From Brochothrix thermosphacta DSM 20171 = FSL F6-1036 (lineage in GTDB: Bacteria > Bacillota > Bacilli > Lactobacillales > Listeriaceae): 64,000 bases of DNA. The DNA lies in NCBI RefSeq assembly GCF_036884295.1, contig NZ_CP145608.1, positions 1,922,001 to 1,986,000 of the forward strand, read 5' to 3'. Positions 26,661 to 37,002 of this stretch are shown one piece after another. Numbering within the stretch: position 1 is the stretch's first letter; each line of letters begins with the position of its first letter. A program made the position numbers and the translations under genes. The notes under the pieces are model-generated. The model saw only the letters and a list, made by a program, of their open reading frames with translations. It was not told where the DNA came from and did no database searches.

Positions 26661-27570
26661 ATTGTTCAGTTAAGATACTTAATAAAACACCTTCTTTAAG
26701 GCCCTTCTCGCTAAATATTAGCTTTGGGCTATCAATTAGTTGTATAATTTCTTTTATCGGGGCTAGTCCAGCAACAATATTTTCTGCACGCTTTTCCCCC
26801 AAAGCAATAATTTTTTTTCTTTCTTCAATTGTTTGTGCCGTAATAGTATCGATGAGTGAAATAACTTCTCTTTTAGTCATTTCACAGCCTTGTACGCTAT
26901 TTTCATTACCTTGTGAAACTCTCATAAGACTTCTGTTTGAACCGCCGACAGCGACGCAAGGAATGCCTTTTAAACCATTAAGAAATGTAACTTTAGCAAT
27001 TTCATCGTGTACATATAAGGCAAGTTGTTCTTTCATATTTGTTGTCCAATGATAATCAGTTGCTTTAAACTTATCTGATAAAGTGACTGCACCAATTTGA
27101 AGACTTGTACTATCATGTAATTTGCCATCTTTTATATAAACGATTTCACAGCTGCCACCACCCGTATCAACCATGACCGCATCTTTTAAATTCGGCAATC
27201 CTGAAATCACACCTAAATAATCATAATAAGCTTCGTCCAGTCCAGAAATAACCGTAATGTCGATACCTGTACTTTCAGCAACATTTTTAATAAAGTATGC
27301 TTGATTACTTGCAGCTCTAACAGCCGCGGTTGCGATTGCTTTATACCGTGTCACATTATGTTCTTTCATAATTTGTTTGAATTCAGCTAGAATAGCGAGA
27401 GCCTCAGCCATTTTATCAGGGGCCAAACGACCTGTTTTGTTCATACCTGAACTCAAACGTGTAAAATGTGTTGCCTTATGTATAATTGTGAGTTTTTGCG
27501 GGTCGTGACCATCGTAAATTGTTAAACGAATTGAATTCGAACCAATATCTATAATAGCAACTAATAACAT
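26659..27570 (-). CDS. Ppx/GppA-family phosphatase (exopolyphosphatase-like)
   Basis: 303 residues from the ATG at 27570, after AGAGGG. ASKHA-fold enzyme; AIIDIGSNSIRLTIYD is the phosphate-1 motif, VDTGGGSCEIVY the phosphate-2 motif, and VGGSNRSLMR the third. Members hydrolyse polyphosphate or pppGpp. At about 300 residues it has the core only, without the C-terminal HD-like domain of the long forms. No polyphosphate kinase is in the window. Confidence 0.9.
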   Translation of the reverse strand: MLLVAIIDIGSNSIRLTIYDGHDPQKLTIIHKATHFTRLSSGMNKTGRLAPDKMAEALAILAEFKQIMKEHNVTRYKAIATAAVRAASNQAYFIKNVAESTGIDITVISGLDEAYYDYLGVISGLPNLKDAVMVDTGGGSCEIVYIKDGKLHDSTSLQIGAVTLSDKFKATDYHWTTNMKEQLALYVHDEIAKVTFLNGLKGIPCVAVGGSNRSLMRVSQGNENSVQGCEMTKREVISLIDTITAQTIEERKKIIALGEKRAENIVAGLAPIKEIIQLIDSPKLIFSEKGLKEGVLLSILTEQ

Positions 27571-27768
27571 ACAAATCACCCTCTCTTATAAAAAAAACAG
27601 AAAAATTTAAAAAGCGATGCCGATTAATATCCTCTAATAAAGTATATTAGTCCATACAACTGAACCTATTAATTCATTGCAGTTTGCTAATTATTTTTAT
27701 ACGCTTTTTAATAGCTTATCACTAATCGCTGCTAACAAAAACTTTTTTTAGAATCTATCAACTATCTA

Positions 27769-27797
27769 TTGCTAAAAAAACGATTTTGTAATACAAT
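27769..27797 (+). promoter_or_regulatory. Promoter of oatA
   Basis: -35 TTGCTA (27769-27774), 17-bp spacer, -10 TACAAT (27792-27797). ACGATT and AATCGT form an inverted repeat around the -10. Confidence 0.75.
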
Positions 27798-27856
27798 CGT
27801 AATGAAACTGTAACATAACGTTTGCGCAATTGCATAGTAGAAATGAGGACCTTATC

Positions 27857-29653
27857 GTGAACAAACTGAAACAAACCTATTTACCTGGCCTTGATGGCAT
27901 TAGAGCTTTTGCTATATTTAGTGTTTTTGCTTATCATTTAAATTATCAATGGGCCAAAGGTGGCTTTATTGGTGTTGATGTATTTTTTGTTTTGTCAGGC
28001 TATTTAATTACCAGTTCGTTGTTAGCTCAATGGCAGAAAAAACAAACAATCGATTACAAACGCTTTTTATATGGACGATTTAAACGTTTAATTCCTGCTG
28101 CTTATTTTATGATTATCGTTGTCGTTGCTTTTTCTTTTATTTTTAAGCAAGAGCTACTTCCAACTCTTCGTGGGGATGCCATCGCATCACTTTTTTATTC
28201 AAGTAATTGGTGGTTTATTTTTCATAATGTGAGTTATTTTGATAGTTTTGGTGCGGGTTCACCCTTAAAAAATCTTTGGTCATTAGCTATTGAGGAACAA
28301 TTTTATTTACTTTGGCCACTCGTTTTTATTGTACTTTTAAAATTATGCAAATCAAAAAAACAGTTAGTTTATATGATTCTATCACTTGCTATGGTTTCTG
28401 TTATTTTAATGGCAGTCCTTTATGTTCCTGGGAGCGATCCAAGTCGCGTTTATTATGGTACTGATACGCGTTATTTTGCACTTTTATTCGGTGCTGTATT
28501 AGCAATTGTATGGCCGATGGCAAAAATGCGTCCTGACGTTCCGCAACATGAAACACGTACTTTAAATATAATTGGAGCAGTTGCCTTCTCACTCTTGGTT
28601 GTTTGGAGTATGGTACTGTCTGAATTCAGCGCCTTTTTATACTACGGTGGTTTTTTATTAATTACGCTCATATCTTTGATTCTGATTGCCGTTACTGCAC
28701 ATCCTTCAAGTATATGGAGTAAAATTTTAGGAATTAAACCACTGCGCTATATCGGATCACGGTCATATGGTATCTACCTCTGGCATTACCCAATTATCAT
28801 TTTAACGACACCTATTACAGCGATAGGTACAACTTCCTTGCTACGCACTGTTTTACAAGTTGGTGCAACTCTAATTATTGCCGAATTTTCTTATCGTTTA
28901 ATTGAAAATCCAATACGTAAAAATGGTTTTAAAGAAGTTTTCCAATGGTTATCATTCAAAAATTTCAAACAAAAATCACCCATTAAAAAAACAAAAAAAA
29001 TTATATTTGTTGCTGTAATTATGGTTTTTTCACTGGCATTAGGTAATGTAAATGCACTTTTTGAGCAAAAACAACCTGAGCACATTGAACAAGTTAAAAT
29101 CAAACCTAAAAAAGCTGTGACTCCTGCACATAAAAATTTTGTTGGTGAAGAAAAGAAACCTAATGCTAATAAAATTCATTATAAACGTTATTTAGCAATT
29201 GGTGATTCATTAATGATTGACGTGAGTAAAAAAATGGAAGAAAACTTTCAACCTTCAGCTATTGATGGTGCGATTGGTCGACAAATGAAAGATGTTCCAA
29301 TTGTTGCTAATAGTTATCTTGAATACAATACACCAGACTCAGCAGTCATTCTTGCTTTGGGAACAAACGGTAATTTTAAAGAGGAAGATTTACAGGCTTT
29401 TCTGACTCTCTTTTCTAAAGCTCATATCTATCTTGTAAATACACGTGTACCAAGAGCATGGGAACAAGTAGTAAACGATACATTAAAAAAAGCTGCAACT
29501 GAAAATAAAAATATTACATTAGTAGATTGGCATGCCACTGCAGTGAATCATCCTGAATACTTCTCAGAAGATGGCGTTCATCTTAACACTGCTGGAGTAA
29601 ATGCTTATATTAAGCTATTAAGCGGATACTTAACACCCTCAGAAACAACCTAG
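27857..29653 (+). CDS. oatA: Peptidoglycan O-acetyltransferase OatA-like
   Basis: 598 residues from the GTG at 27857, eight nt after GAGG. The N-terminal acyltransferase-3 domain has about ten helices, with YLPGLDGIRAFAIFSVFAYH and GGFIGVDVFFVLSGYLIT. An extracytoplasmic SGNH domain follows, with AIGDSLMIDV (Ser), LALGTNG (Asn block) and DGVHLN (Asp/His). It moves acetyl groups across the membrane onto MurNAc O6 and gives lysozyme resistance. The gene has its own promoter and a terminator shared with the PBP gene. Confidence 0.93.
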   Translation: MNKLKQTYLPGLDGIRAFAIFSVFAYHLNYQWAKGGFIGVDVFFVLSGYLITSSLLAQWQKKQTIDYKRFLYGRFKRLIPAAYFMIIVVVAFSFIFKQELLPTLRGDAIASLFYSSNWWFIFHNVSYFDSFGAGSPLKNLWSLAIEEQFYLLWPLVFIVLLKLCKSKKQLVYMILSLAMVSVILMAVLYVPGSDPSRVYYGTDTRYFALLFGAVLAIVWPMAKMRPDVPQHETRTLNIIGAVAFSLLVVWSMVLSEFSAFLYYGGFLLITLISLILIAVTAHPSSIWSKILGIKPLRYIGSRSYGIYLWHYPIIILTTPITAIGTTSLLRTVLQVGATLIIAEFSYRLIENPIRKNGFKEVFQWLSFKNFKQKSPIKKTKKIIFVAVIMVFSLALGNVNALFEQKQPEHIEQVKIKPKKAVTPAHKNFVGEEKKPNANKIHYKRYLAIGDSLMIDVSKKMEENFQPSAIDGAIGRQMKDVPIVANSYLEYNTPDSAVILALGTNGNFKEEDLQAFLTLFSKAHIYLVNTRVPRAWEQVVNDTLKKAATENKNITLVDWHATAVNHPEYFSEDGVHLNTAGVNAYIKLLSGYLTPSETT

Positions 29654-29730
29654 ACATATCGTTTTTCAAGTCTAGATTCAGTCTTTTAGACAACTTATTA
29701 CATTAACAAACTTTTTATTTTATCTAATAT

Positions 29731-29764
29731 AAAAAACATGCCAACAATGTTGGCATGTTTTTTC
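29731..29764. terminator. Bidirectional terminator between oatA and the PBP gene
   Basis: AAAAAACATGCCAAC and TTGGCATGTTTTTT form a near-perfect stem with a tiny loop and A/T runs on both sides. Confidence 0.92.
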
Positions 29765-29765
29765 T

Positions 29766-31784
29766 TTACTTCAAATTATCATAATAAAAACCAAGTATTG
29801 GTTTAGTCACATCAACAATTTTTTTACCTTTTAAATTCACATTTGATTTTTCAACCATTGTGATTGATATGTATGAGGCATCTGTTGTATCCATTGCTAA
29901 TACAAAACTATTCTCATCACCTTTGGTATCCTGTTTCTCTTTAATTTCGGCTGTACCTGTCTTGGCAGCAATATGCTTCCCAGCAGTCTGTAATCCGTGT
30001 GCAGTTCCTTCCGGACGGTTAACCGTTTCATAAAGGGCATTTTTCACTTTTTCAGCCGTTTCTTTAGTGAATATTTCTGTTTCTTTAGGCGCATTTTTAG
30101 TTACTTCTAAGTGGGGGTAAACTAGCTTACCGTCACGAGCAAATGTTGAATACATCACTAACTGTTGAATCGGTGTAATAAGTAACTCTCCTTGCCCGTA
30201 AGAGGTGTCTGCTAACAATATATCACTATTGATACCTTTATTTGATAATTGGGCATCAGCCATATCTAATGGGAGTTTAAAATCAGTTCCAAATGGGAGT
30301 TTTTTCAAACCATTTTCCATTGTATCTTGTCCCATTGCTAATGCTTCTTGAGCAAAATAAATATTATCTGAATAAACCAATGCATCTGTCATGTCCACTT
30401 GGGGCACATCGGAAACACGGGTAACAAAATAGTCACCCCACGATTTATCTTTTTGCCATTTCAAACCCGTAATGGCTCTTTTCTTAAGTGGATCTATTTT
30501 TTTTGCATCTAAACCAATCCCTGCAGTAATCGTTTTAAATGTAGAGCCTGGTGCATAACGTGCGGTATATCTTGCTAAGAATGGTAAATTTTTATCTGAT
30601 TCGTATTTTGCGTAATCTTTGTCAGTAATACCCGCAGTCATCTTATTAGGGTCATAAGCAGGTACACTCACTAAGGCTGTTAAACCCCCTGTTTTAGGAT
30701 CCATCGCTGTGTATGAACCAACAGTATCTTTTAATTCTTCATAAGCTTTGGCTTGAATGTCTGCATTAATTGTTAAATGAATATTTTCACCATTAACAGC
30801 CTTCTTCATCTGAACATTATCAGCTTTATCAGTAACATCATTCACAACAGTAATACTTCCACCATTTTCACCTTTTAAGCGCTTGTTAAACGTATACTCT
30901 AAGCCTGATTTACCAATTAAATCACCTGGTTTAAATGTGGGTTCTTTTTTGATATCCTCTGCAGATACTTCACCAACATAACCAATTAAATGCGATGCAG
31001 CTTCTGAATAAGGATAATAACGCGCACGTACTTCTTTCATCGTAACACCGTTTATAGCATCAGGAACTTTAAAACTCAGTGGTACTATTTTAATCGGAAC
31101 AAAACTATCACCTTGTACCCATTCTTGTTTTAATTGAGCTGTAAGTATTTTTTCATCAACATCAAATAAAGCAGCAATACTTTTAAGATTTTCTTTTTGA
31201 CCTTTTCCTAATTTCAATTGATCTGGATATAAACCTGCTTGTTTTTGTTGCTTATTAAAAGCTAATTTTTCACCATTCACATCAACAATTTCACCACGTT
31301 TTGCTGCAGTATTATCAACAGCTATTTTATCACCTGGAGACATAAACGGTATAATGAGGATTGGTTGCCAAGCAATTTTAACCTCCTCATTATCTTCTAC
31401 AAAAGAACCTTTATATTTAAATTCCTCAGTCCAGCCTAAAAACGTTTTGTATTTTGCCTTATAACTAAAGTGATATTTTTTATCATCTTCATCCTTTTTC
31501 ACATCTACATTAGTTATTTTTGTTTCAGTAACTTCCAAACTATCAAATACATTTTTGTATCTCTTAACAATATCTTCTGAATTTTTTTCATCGTTAGCTT
31601 TATCAGATACAACTAAGGGCGCTATCGCGTCATATTTTTGTTTTTGTAAAGCTTCAGTAAAATTATTAACAACTTTTTTTTCAGCACTACCATTATTTTT
31701 CGCTAATACAGTAAAAACGATAACTGCTATTATAACTACAATTACTAATATCGCTCCACTGATGGCCAATCGTTTATTTTTCAA
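29766..31784 (-). CDS. Class B penicillin-binding protein with MecA_N domain (PBP3/PBP2a-like)
   Basis: About 672 residues. One membrane anchor (AISGAILVIVVIIAVIVF), an NTF2-like MecA_N domain (about residues 35-140), a PBP dimerisation domain, and a transpeptidase with SxxK at about 414 (STFK), SDN at about 472 and KTG at about 608. It crosslinks peptidoglycan outside the membrane. Listeria has a similar PBP (lmo0441 type) tied to intrinsic cephalosporin tolerance; that role here is inference. The TTG at 31784 is preferred over the GTG at 31805 because a TATAAT at 31811-31816 puts the transcript start near 31804, and AGGGTGTGG lies before the TTG. Confidence 0.9.
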   Translation of the reverse strand: MKNKRLAISGAILVIVVIIAVIVFTVLAKNNGSAEKKVVNNFTEALQKQKYDAIAPLVVSDKANDEKNSEDIVKRYKNVFDSLEVTETKITNVDVKKDEDDKKYHFSYKAKYKTFLGWTEEFKYKGSFVEDNEEVKIAWQPILIIPFMSPGDKIAVDNTAAKRGEIVDVNGEKLAFNKQQKQAGLYPDQLKLGKGQKENLKSIAALFDVDEKILTAQLKQEWVQGDSFVPIKIVPLSFKVPDAINGVTMKEVRARYYPYSEAASHLIGYVGEVSAEDIKKEPTFKPGDLIGKSGLEYTFNKRLKGENGGSITVVNDVTDKADNVQMKKAVNGENIHLTINADIQAKAYEELKDTVGSYTAMDPKTGGLTALVSVPAYDPNKMTAGITDKDYAKYESDKNLPFLARYTARYAPGSTFKTITAGIGLDAKKIDPLKKRAITGLKWQKDKSWGDYFVTRVSDVPQVDMTDALVYSDNIYFAQEALAMGQDTMENGLKKLPFGTDFKLPLDMADAQLSNKGINSDILLADTSYGQGELLITPIQQLVMYSTFARDGKLVYPHLEVTKNAPKETEIFTKETAEKVKNALYETVNRPEGTAHGLQTAGKHIAAKTGTAEIKEKQDTKGDENSFVLAMDTTDASYISITMVEKSNVNLKGKKIVDVTKPILGFYYDNLK

Positions 31785-31810
31785 ATTATTGCCACACCCT
31801 TTCACACTCT

Positions 31811-31816
31811 ATTATA
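31811..31816 (-). promoter_or_regulatory. -10 box of the PBP gene
   Basis: Perfect TATAAT on the minus strand. The -35 region overlaps the upstream terminator and is poor. It implies a leader of about 20 nt before the TTG start. Confidence 0.55.
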
Positions 31817-31831
31817 GCCGATTGTAACAGT

Positions 31832-31865
31832 AAAAAGACAGCCAGAATAGTTCTGGCTGTCTTTT
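31832..31865 (-). terminator. Terminator of the glnPH-glnQ operon
   Basis: AAAAGACAGCCAGAA and TTCTGGCTGTCTTTT form a perfect 15-bp stem with a 3-nt loop. It works in both directions. A weaker related hairpin with AGAATAGTTCT lies about 100 bp closer to glnQ (around 31955-31985). Confidence 0.9.
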
Positions 31866-31992
31866 ACTAAAGAAAAACAATGACCTATCGATCATTTAGG
31901 ATACGTACCCTATATACGCACACCCTCATTCACTCAGTTTCTTATTCTATAACCTGAGCTAGAATAGTTCTGTCTCAGACTGAATTATTTTT

Positions 31993-32721
31993 TTATAAAA
32001 CTTTATTGAGGAAATCAATTGTACGTGGATGCTCAGGCTTAGTGAAGACTACTTCAGGATCGCCTTCCTCAACAATATAACCACCATCCATAAAGATAAC
32101 ACGATCACCTACTTCACGAGCAAAACCCATCTCATGAGTAACAACAACCATTGTCATACCTTCTTTGGCTAAATCTTTCATTACTTGTAGAACTTCACCA
32201 ACCATTTCAGGATCTAACGCTGAAGTTGGTTCATCAAATAACATGATATCAGGATTCATAGCTAAAGCACGGGCAATTGCAACACGTTGCTTTTGTCCCC
32301 CTGATAATGTTTGTGGGTAAACATTGGCTTTATCTGATAAGCCAACACGCTCAAGTAATTTCAACCCGTTTTCTTTTGCTTCACTTTTTGTCATTTTCTT
32401 TAACTCTATCGGAGCCAATGTAATATTATCCAAAACTGTTAAGTTAGGGAACAGATTAAAATGTTGAAAAACCATTCCAATACTTTCACGAACTTTATTA
32501 AGATTGACTTTCGTATCAGTTAAATCTTTTCCGTCGATGATAACATTACCGGCTGTAATCTCTTCAAGTTTATTTAAACAGCGTAAAAAGGTACTTTTTC
32601 CAGAACCAGAAGGACCGATAACACAAACCACTTCGCCTTCTTGAATTTCTACATCAACACCTTTTAATACCTCAAGTTGTCCATACGATTTTTTTAGTTG
32701 TTTAACGTTTAACTTTGCCAT
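31993..32721 (-). CDS. glnQ: Polar amino-acid ABC transporter ATPase
   Basis: 242 residues. Energises the fused binding-protein/permease encoded upstream, whose end overlaps this start by 20 bp. Walker A is GPSGSGKST near residue 35, signature LSGGQKQR near 141, Walker [13 protein letters not shown], and the H-loop [10 protein letters not shown]. Ribosome site AAAGGAG. Glutamine is the likely substrate by similarity to GlnQ. Confidence 0.95.
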   Translation of the reverse strand: MAKLNVKQLKKSYGQLEVLKGVDVEIQEGEVVCVIGPSGSGKSTFLRCLNKLEEITAGNVIIDGKDLTDTKVNLNKVRESIGMVFQHFNLFPNLTVLDNITLAPIELKKMTKSEAKENGLKLLERVGLSDKANVYPQTLSGGQKQRVAIARALAMNPDIMLFDEPTSALDPEMVGEVLQVMKDLAKEGMTMVVVTHEMGFAREVGDRVIFMDGGYIVEEGDPEVVFTKPEHPRTIDFLNKVL

Positions 32722-34864
32722 TTGTCATTCTCCTTTCAAGGAAGTCGGACACTTTAGTTAAGCACATGATTACAATAAAGTACATGATACCGACAATCAA
32801 CCAAATTTTCAATGATTCCAAATCACGAGCAATAATAATTTTACCGCTTTGAGTCAGTTCGTAAATACCGATAATCGATAGAATTGATGTATCTTTTAAG
32901 GTCATTACAAATTGATTCACAAACGATGGTATCATTACACGAATTGCTTGTGGAATAACAACGCGTCGCATTGCTGTTTTATATGGTAATCCTAAACTAC
33001 GTGCTGCTTCCATTTGACCAGAATCAACTGATTGGATACCACCTCTAACAATTTCAGCCATATAGGCACCTGCATTAAGACTCAGGGTGATAATACCTGC
33101 TGCAAAGGCAGAAAGGCGGAAATCAAAGGCAGTTGGTACACCAAAGTAGATAAAGAATGCTTGCACAATTAGTGGTGTCCCACGGAAAATATCGATATAT
33201 ATAATACTAATCCAGCGTACAATCGGATTGGTTGATACTCGCATAAATCCAAACATCACACCAACAACTGAGGCAATTGCCAACGAAATCGCTGTTAATA
33301 AAATTGTCATTCCTAATCCTTTTAATAGATCAGGATAATTTGCTTTGATTAAACCAAAAAAAGTTTTATCTTTAGCAGCAGTTTGTGGTGTATCAGTTTT
33401 CAAATAAAGATCTTGAATTTTCTGATACTCGCCACTTGCTTTAATGTTCTTAAGTCCTGTATTAAACGCATTGAGCAATTCGCCATTACGCTCTTTACCT
33501 ACAGCAAAACCATATGAATTACCTTTTTCTTTATCAGTCACTAACTTCAAACCATTACCGTTTTTAACGCCATAAGCTAACACTGGGTAGTCATCAAAGA
33601 CAGCGACTGAATTCCCCGCTTTTACATCGTTGTACATGCTATCCGAGTCATCAAAAGCAACGGTTGTAAAACCATATTTTTCTTTAACAGAATTCGCGAA
33701 AGTTGCTCCTTCTGTTCCCGTCTTAACTGCAACTTTTTTGTCTTTTAAATCGTCATAACTTTTTACTTTATCATCGTCTTTAGCGACAGCCATCACGACA
33801 CCTGAATCAAAATAAGGATCCGAGAAATCAAATTTCGCTTGGCGTTCAGGCGTGATGCTCATACCTGCAATAACAGCATCCACTTGATTCGACTCTAACG
33901 CTTGTACAGCTGAATTAAACCCAACTGATTTTATTTCATACTTAAAGTTTTGATCTTTTGCAATGGCCTTAACAATATCCATATCAATACCTACAAAATC
34001 ACCATTTTTATCAACAAACTCAAACGGTGCAAATGTTGTATCTGTTGCAATTGCATATTTTTTATCACGATCTAATTTTACTTGTTTTGATTTTTCATTG
34101 GATTCACCAAGATATTTACTAATGATTTTATCGTACTCACCAGACTCTTTTAAGTTTGCTAAACCTTTGTTAAAACGTTTTAACAGTTCTTCATTGCCTG
34201 ACTGATTAACAGCAAAACCATATGAATTACCTTTTTCTTTAGGTGTAACAATCTTTAACCCATTACCTTCTTTGACACCATAGGCAAGTACTGGATAATC
34301 ATCAAATGCAGCAACAGAATTTCCTGTCTTCACATCATCATACATATTTGCTGAATCATCAAAAGTAACTGTTTTAAAACCGTACTTAGACTTAATCGAT
34401 TCTGCAAAGCTTGCGCCTTCAGTACCTGTTTTTATAGCGACACGTTTGCCTTTTAAATCAGAATAATCTTTAACTGAATCATCCTTATCAGCGACCGCCA
34501 TTACTACGCCTGAATCAAAATATGGTTTTGAGAAACTAAACTTAGCTTCTCTCTCAGGTGTAATGCTCATTCCAGCAATAACGCCATCTACTTGTTTAGA
34601 TTCTAAAGCTTGAACAGCTGCATTAAAACCGAGCGGCTTAATTTCCACTTTAAAATCTTGATCTTTTGCAATTGCTCTTAAAAGATCCATATCAATTCCA
34701 ACATATTCACCTTTATCTTTATATTCGAATGGAGCGAATGTTACGTCTGTTGCAATTGTATATGTCTCTTGTTTCGTATTTTTATCATTTGAACAACCCA
34801 TTACAAGAGCTGTAATTAATAATAGCAGCAATGATAGCATTGTTATTTTTGTTAACTTTTTCAT
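32702..34864 (-). CDS. glnP: Glutamine-type ABC transporter: two binding domains fused to permease
   Basis: 720 residues. A lipoprotein-like signal ([13 protein letters not shown]), two tandem SBP_bac_3 domains (about 30-255 and 265-490) and a membrane domain (about 505-715) with the EAA loop ([21 protein letters not shown]). The two binding domains share long identical stretches ([26 protein letters not shown]), so they come from an internal duplication. Such GlnPQ fusions tether two receptors to each permease and import glutamine, glutamate or asparagine. GGGAGG precedes the ATG. Confidence 0.94.
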   Translation of the reverse strand: MKKLTKITMLSLLLLLITALVMGCSNDKNTKQETYTIATDVTFAPFEYKDKGEYVGIDMDLLRAIAKDQDFKVEIKPLGFNAAVQALESKQVDGVIAGMSITPEREAKFSFSKPYFDSGVVMAVADKDDSVKDYSDLKGKRVAIKTGTEGASFAESIKSKYGFKTVTFDDSANMYDDVKTGNSVAAFDDYPVLAYGVKEGNGLKIVTPKEKGNSYGFAVNQSGNEELLKRFNKGLANLKESGEYDKIISKYLGESNEKSKQVKLDRDKKYAIATDTTFAPFEFVDKNGDFVGIDMDIVKAIAKDQNFKYEIKSVGFNSAVQALESNQVDAVIAGMSITPERQAKFDFSDPYFDSGVVMAVAKDDDKVKSYDDLKDKKVAVKTGTEGATFANSVKEKYGFTTVAFDDSDSMYNDVKAGNSVAVFDDYPVLAYGVKNGNGLKLVTDKEKGNSYGFAVGKERNGELLNAFNTGLKNIKASGEYQKIQDLYLKTDTPQTAAKDKTFFGLIKANYPDLLKGLGMTILLTAISLAIASVVGVMFGFMRVSTNPIVRWISIIYIDIFRGTPLIVQAFFIYFGVPTAFDFRLSAFAAGIITLSLNAGAYMAEIVRGGIQSVDSGQMEAARSLGLPYKTAMRRVVIPQAIRVMIPSFVNQFVMTLKDTSILSIIGIYELTQSGKIIIARDLESLKIWLIVGIMYFIVIMCLTKVSDFLERRMTNGKVKR

Positions 34865-35069
34865 TTTATCCTCCCTTTCAAATCAAATAACCCATACTTG
34901 ATATTAACATAAGATTTATCGATTGAATATATTCTTTAAAATGATAAATGCTGTTGTAACATGCTCTCAGCTTCTTTTTTTCTGCTTTTCCCTTGTTTTA
35001 TAAGGTCTTTCCTATTATGGATTTATTAGTCGTCTCTGATAAAATGTTAGATATTCTAACATCAAATAC

Positions 35070-35100
35070 AAAAAAACACCTTCAAAAAATGAAGGTGTTA
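35070..35100 (-). terminator. Terminator of pepF
   Basis: AACACCTTC and GAAGGTGTT arms with a 6-T loop, followed by seven Ts on the minus strand. Confidence 0.92.
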
Positions 35101-35117
35101 CGTTTTAAATCGCACTT

Positions 35118-36926
35118 TTATTTTTCTATAATAATTGCTTCGAATTCAGCTAGACGTGCTTCGAAAACTTTCAAAGCATCCTCAATTGGTTTTGCAGTAG
35201 TCATGTCAACGCCAGCAGCTTTCAACACATCGATTGGATAATCCGAGTTACCTGCTTTTAAGAACGTCATGTAACGTTCTACTGCTGGAGCTCCTTCGTC
35301 CAAAATATGTTGTGCCAAAGCTGAAGCTGCAGAAAAACCAGTTGCATATTGATACACGTAATAATTGTAGTAGAAATGAGGAATACGCGCCCATTCGTTA
35401 CCAATTTCTTCATCGTGTACCAGTGCATCACCATAATATTTCTTATTAATACCATAGTAGAGATCAGTTAGATATTCAGCTGTTAAAGCGTTACCTTCTT
35501 GATCAGCAACATGAATAAGGTGCTCAAATTCTGCAAATTGTGTTTGACGGAAAACAGTACCTTTAAAACCATCAAGGAAATGGTTAATAATATAGGCTTG
35601 GATTTTTTTATCATCATATTTTTTCAGAAGATAATCTGTCAATAAATTTTCATTGGTAGTTGAAGCAATCTCTGCTAAAAAGATTGTATAATCGCCATAA
35701 ACTGCCGGTTGATTTTTTCGAGTGAGATAACTATGCACACTGTGCCCAAACTCATGAACTAATGTATACAAATTATCTAATGTATCATGCCAGTTTAATA
35801 GAATAAATGGATTGGTACCGTATGAACCGCCAGAGTATGCGCCACTACGTTTCCCTTTATTTTCAACCACATCTACCCAACGCTTATCAAAACCTTCTTT
35901 AAGGATAGAAACATATTCTTCACCCAAAGGTGCTAAGGCATTAATTGTTACTTGTTTAGCTTCTTCATACGTAAATGAAAGCTCATCTACATCCGCTACA
36001 AGCGGTGTGTAAAGATCGTAAACATGCAATTCGTCAAGACCTAATACCTGCTTGCGTAAACTCACATAACGATGTAATAAATCAACATTATTCCCTACCG
36101 TTTCAAGCAATGTTTTATGAACTGACTCAGGAATATTATTGCTGAAAACAGCCGACTCTCTGGCAGTACTAAACTTACGAACAGATGCATTGAAGTTATC
36201 TTGCTTAATTTGACCAGTCAACGTTGAGGCAAATGTATTAAGCAATGACTTATACGTTTTATACACATTTTGGAAAGCGTCACGACGCACACGACGATCG
36301 CTATTTTCCAATAATGGACCGTATAGACCGTGTGTAATCTCTACATCTTCACCATTTTCATCTTTGATTGTTGGAAAACGTAAATCTGCATTATTTAGAA
36401 TACCAAAAGTATTTTGTGATGAGCCTAATACTTCGCTCGCTTTAGCTAATAACGCTTCCTCAGGAGCAGACAATGTATGAGGACGTTTCTTATTGATTTG
36501 TTCTAACTCATGCGCGTATACACCTAATTCGTCAGATTCAGAAATAAAGGCGGCAAGTACCGCTTCGTCAATATCTAATAATTCCGGTTCAAAGAAAGAT
36601 AGTGCAGCTGAGGCTTTGGCAGCCAATGATTCTGCACGACTATTTAACGCTTGATACTCTGTATTGCTAGTATCTTGATCATGTTTCATACTTGCATAAA
36701 CATAAACTTGTGATAAACGAACAACAAGCTCATCACTATATTTTAAAGCTGCAAGAAGCTGGTCTGCACTATCACCTAATGTTTTTTGGAATTTAGTTGC
36801 TTCTTCTGCTAATACTTGGACAGCTTTAAATTCTGTTTCCCATGCTTTATCTGTTTCAAAAATACTTGTTAAGTCCCAAGTGTCTTTTACAGGCACTTCA
36901 GAGCGTGTAATTGCTTTTCCAGCCAT
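35118..36926 (-). CDS. pepF: Oligoendopeptidase F (M3 family)
   Basis: 602 residues, the usual length. A cytosolic zinc metallopeptidase that trims short peptides. The zinc site is LVHEFGHSVHSYLTR near residue 390 (HExxH), with a downstream Glu in FLAEIASTTNE. Start ATG with a nearby AAGGA-type site. In the order coiA-pepF after mecA-spxA, as in Listeria. Roles in protein turnover and peptide signalling have been proposed for the family. Confidence 0.96.
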   Translation of the reverse strand: MAGKAITRSEVPVKDTWDLTSIFETDKAWETEFKAVQVLAEEATKFQKTLGDSADQLLAALKYSDELVVRLSQVYVYASMKHDQDTSNTEYQALNSRAESLAAKASAALSFFEPELLDIDEAVLAAFISESDELGVYAHELEQINKKRPHTLSAPEEALLAKASEVLGSSQNTFGILNNADLRFPTIKDENGEDVEITHGLYGPLLENSDRRVRRDAFQNVYKTYKSLLNTFASTLTGQIKQDNFNASVRKFSTARESAVFSNNIPESVHKTLLETVGNNVDLLHRYVSLRKQVLGLDELHVYDLYTPLVADVDELSFTYEEAKQVTINALAPLGEEYVSILKEGFDKRWVDVVENKGKRSGAYSGGSYGTNPFILLNWHDTLDNLYTLVHEFGHSVHSYLTRKNQPAVYGDYTIFLAEIASTTNENLLTDYLLKKYDDKKIQAYIINHFLDGFKGTVFRQTQFAEFEHLIHVADQEGNALTAEYLTDLYYGINKKYYGDALVHDEEIGNEWARIPHFYYNYYVYQYATGFSAASALAQHILDEGAPAVERYMTFLKAGNSDYPIDVLKAAGVDMTTAKPIEDALKVFEARLAEFEAIIIEK

Positions 36927-37002
36927 TGTTAATCAGTCCTTTTTTTTAGTATGATTCTATTATCCAACAAGCCGCACCTTTGTGCAACCGTAAGCACTTA
37001 CA

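Noticed and set aside
32702-34864. Tandem binding domains of GlnP as an assembly duplication
   Set aside because: The two copies differ at many positions, and this domain layout is known for GlnPQ transporters.
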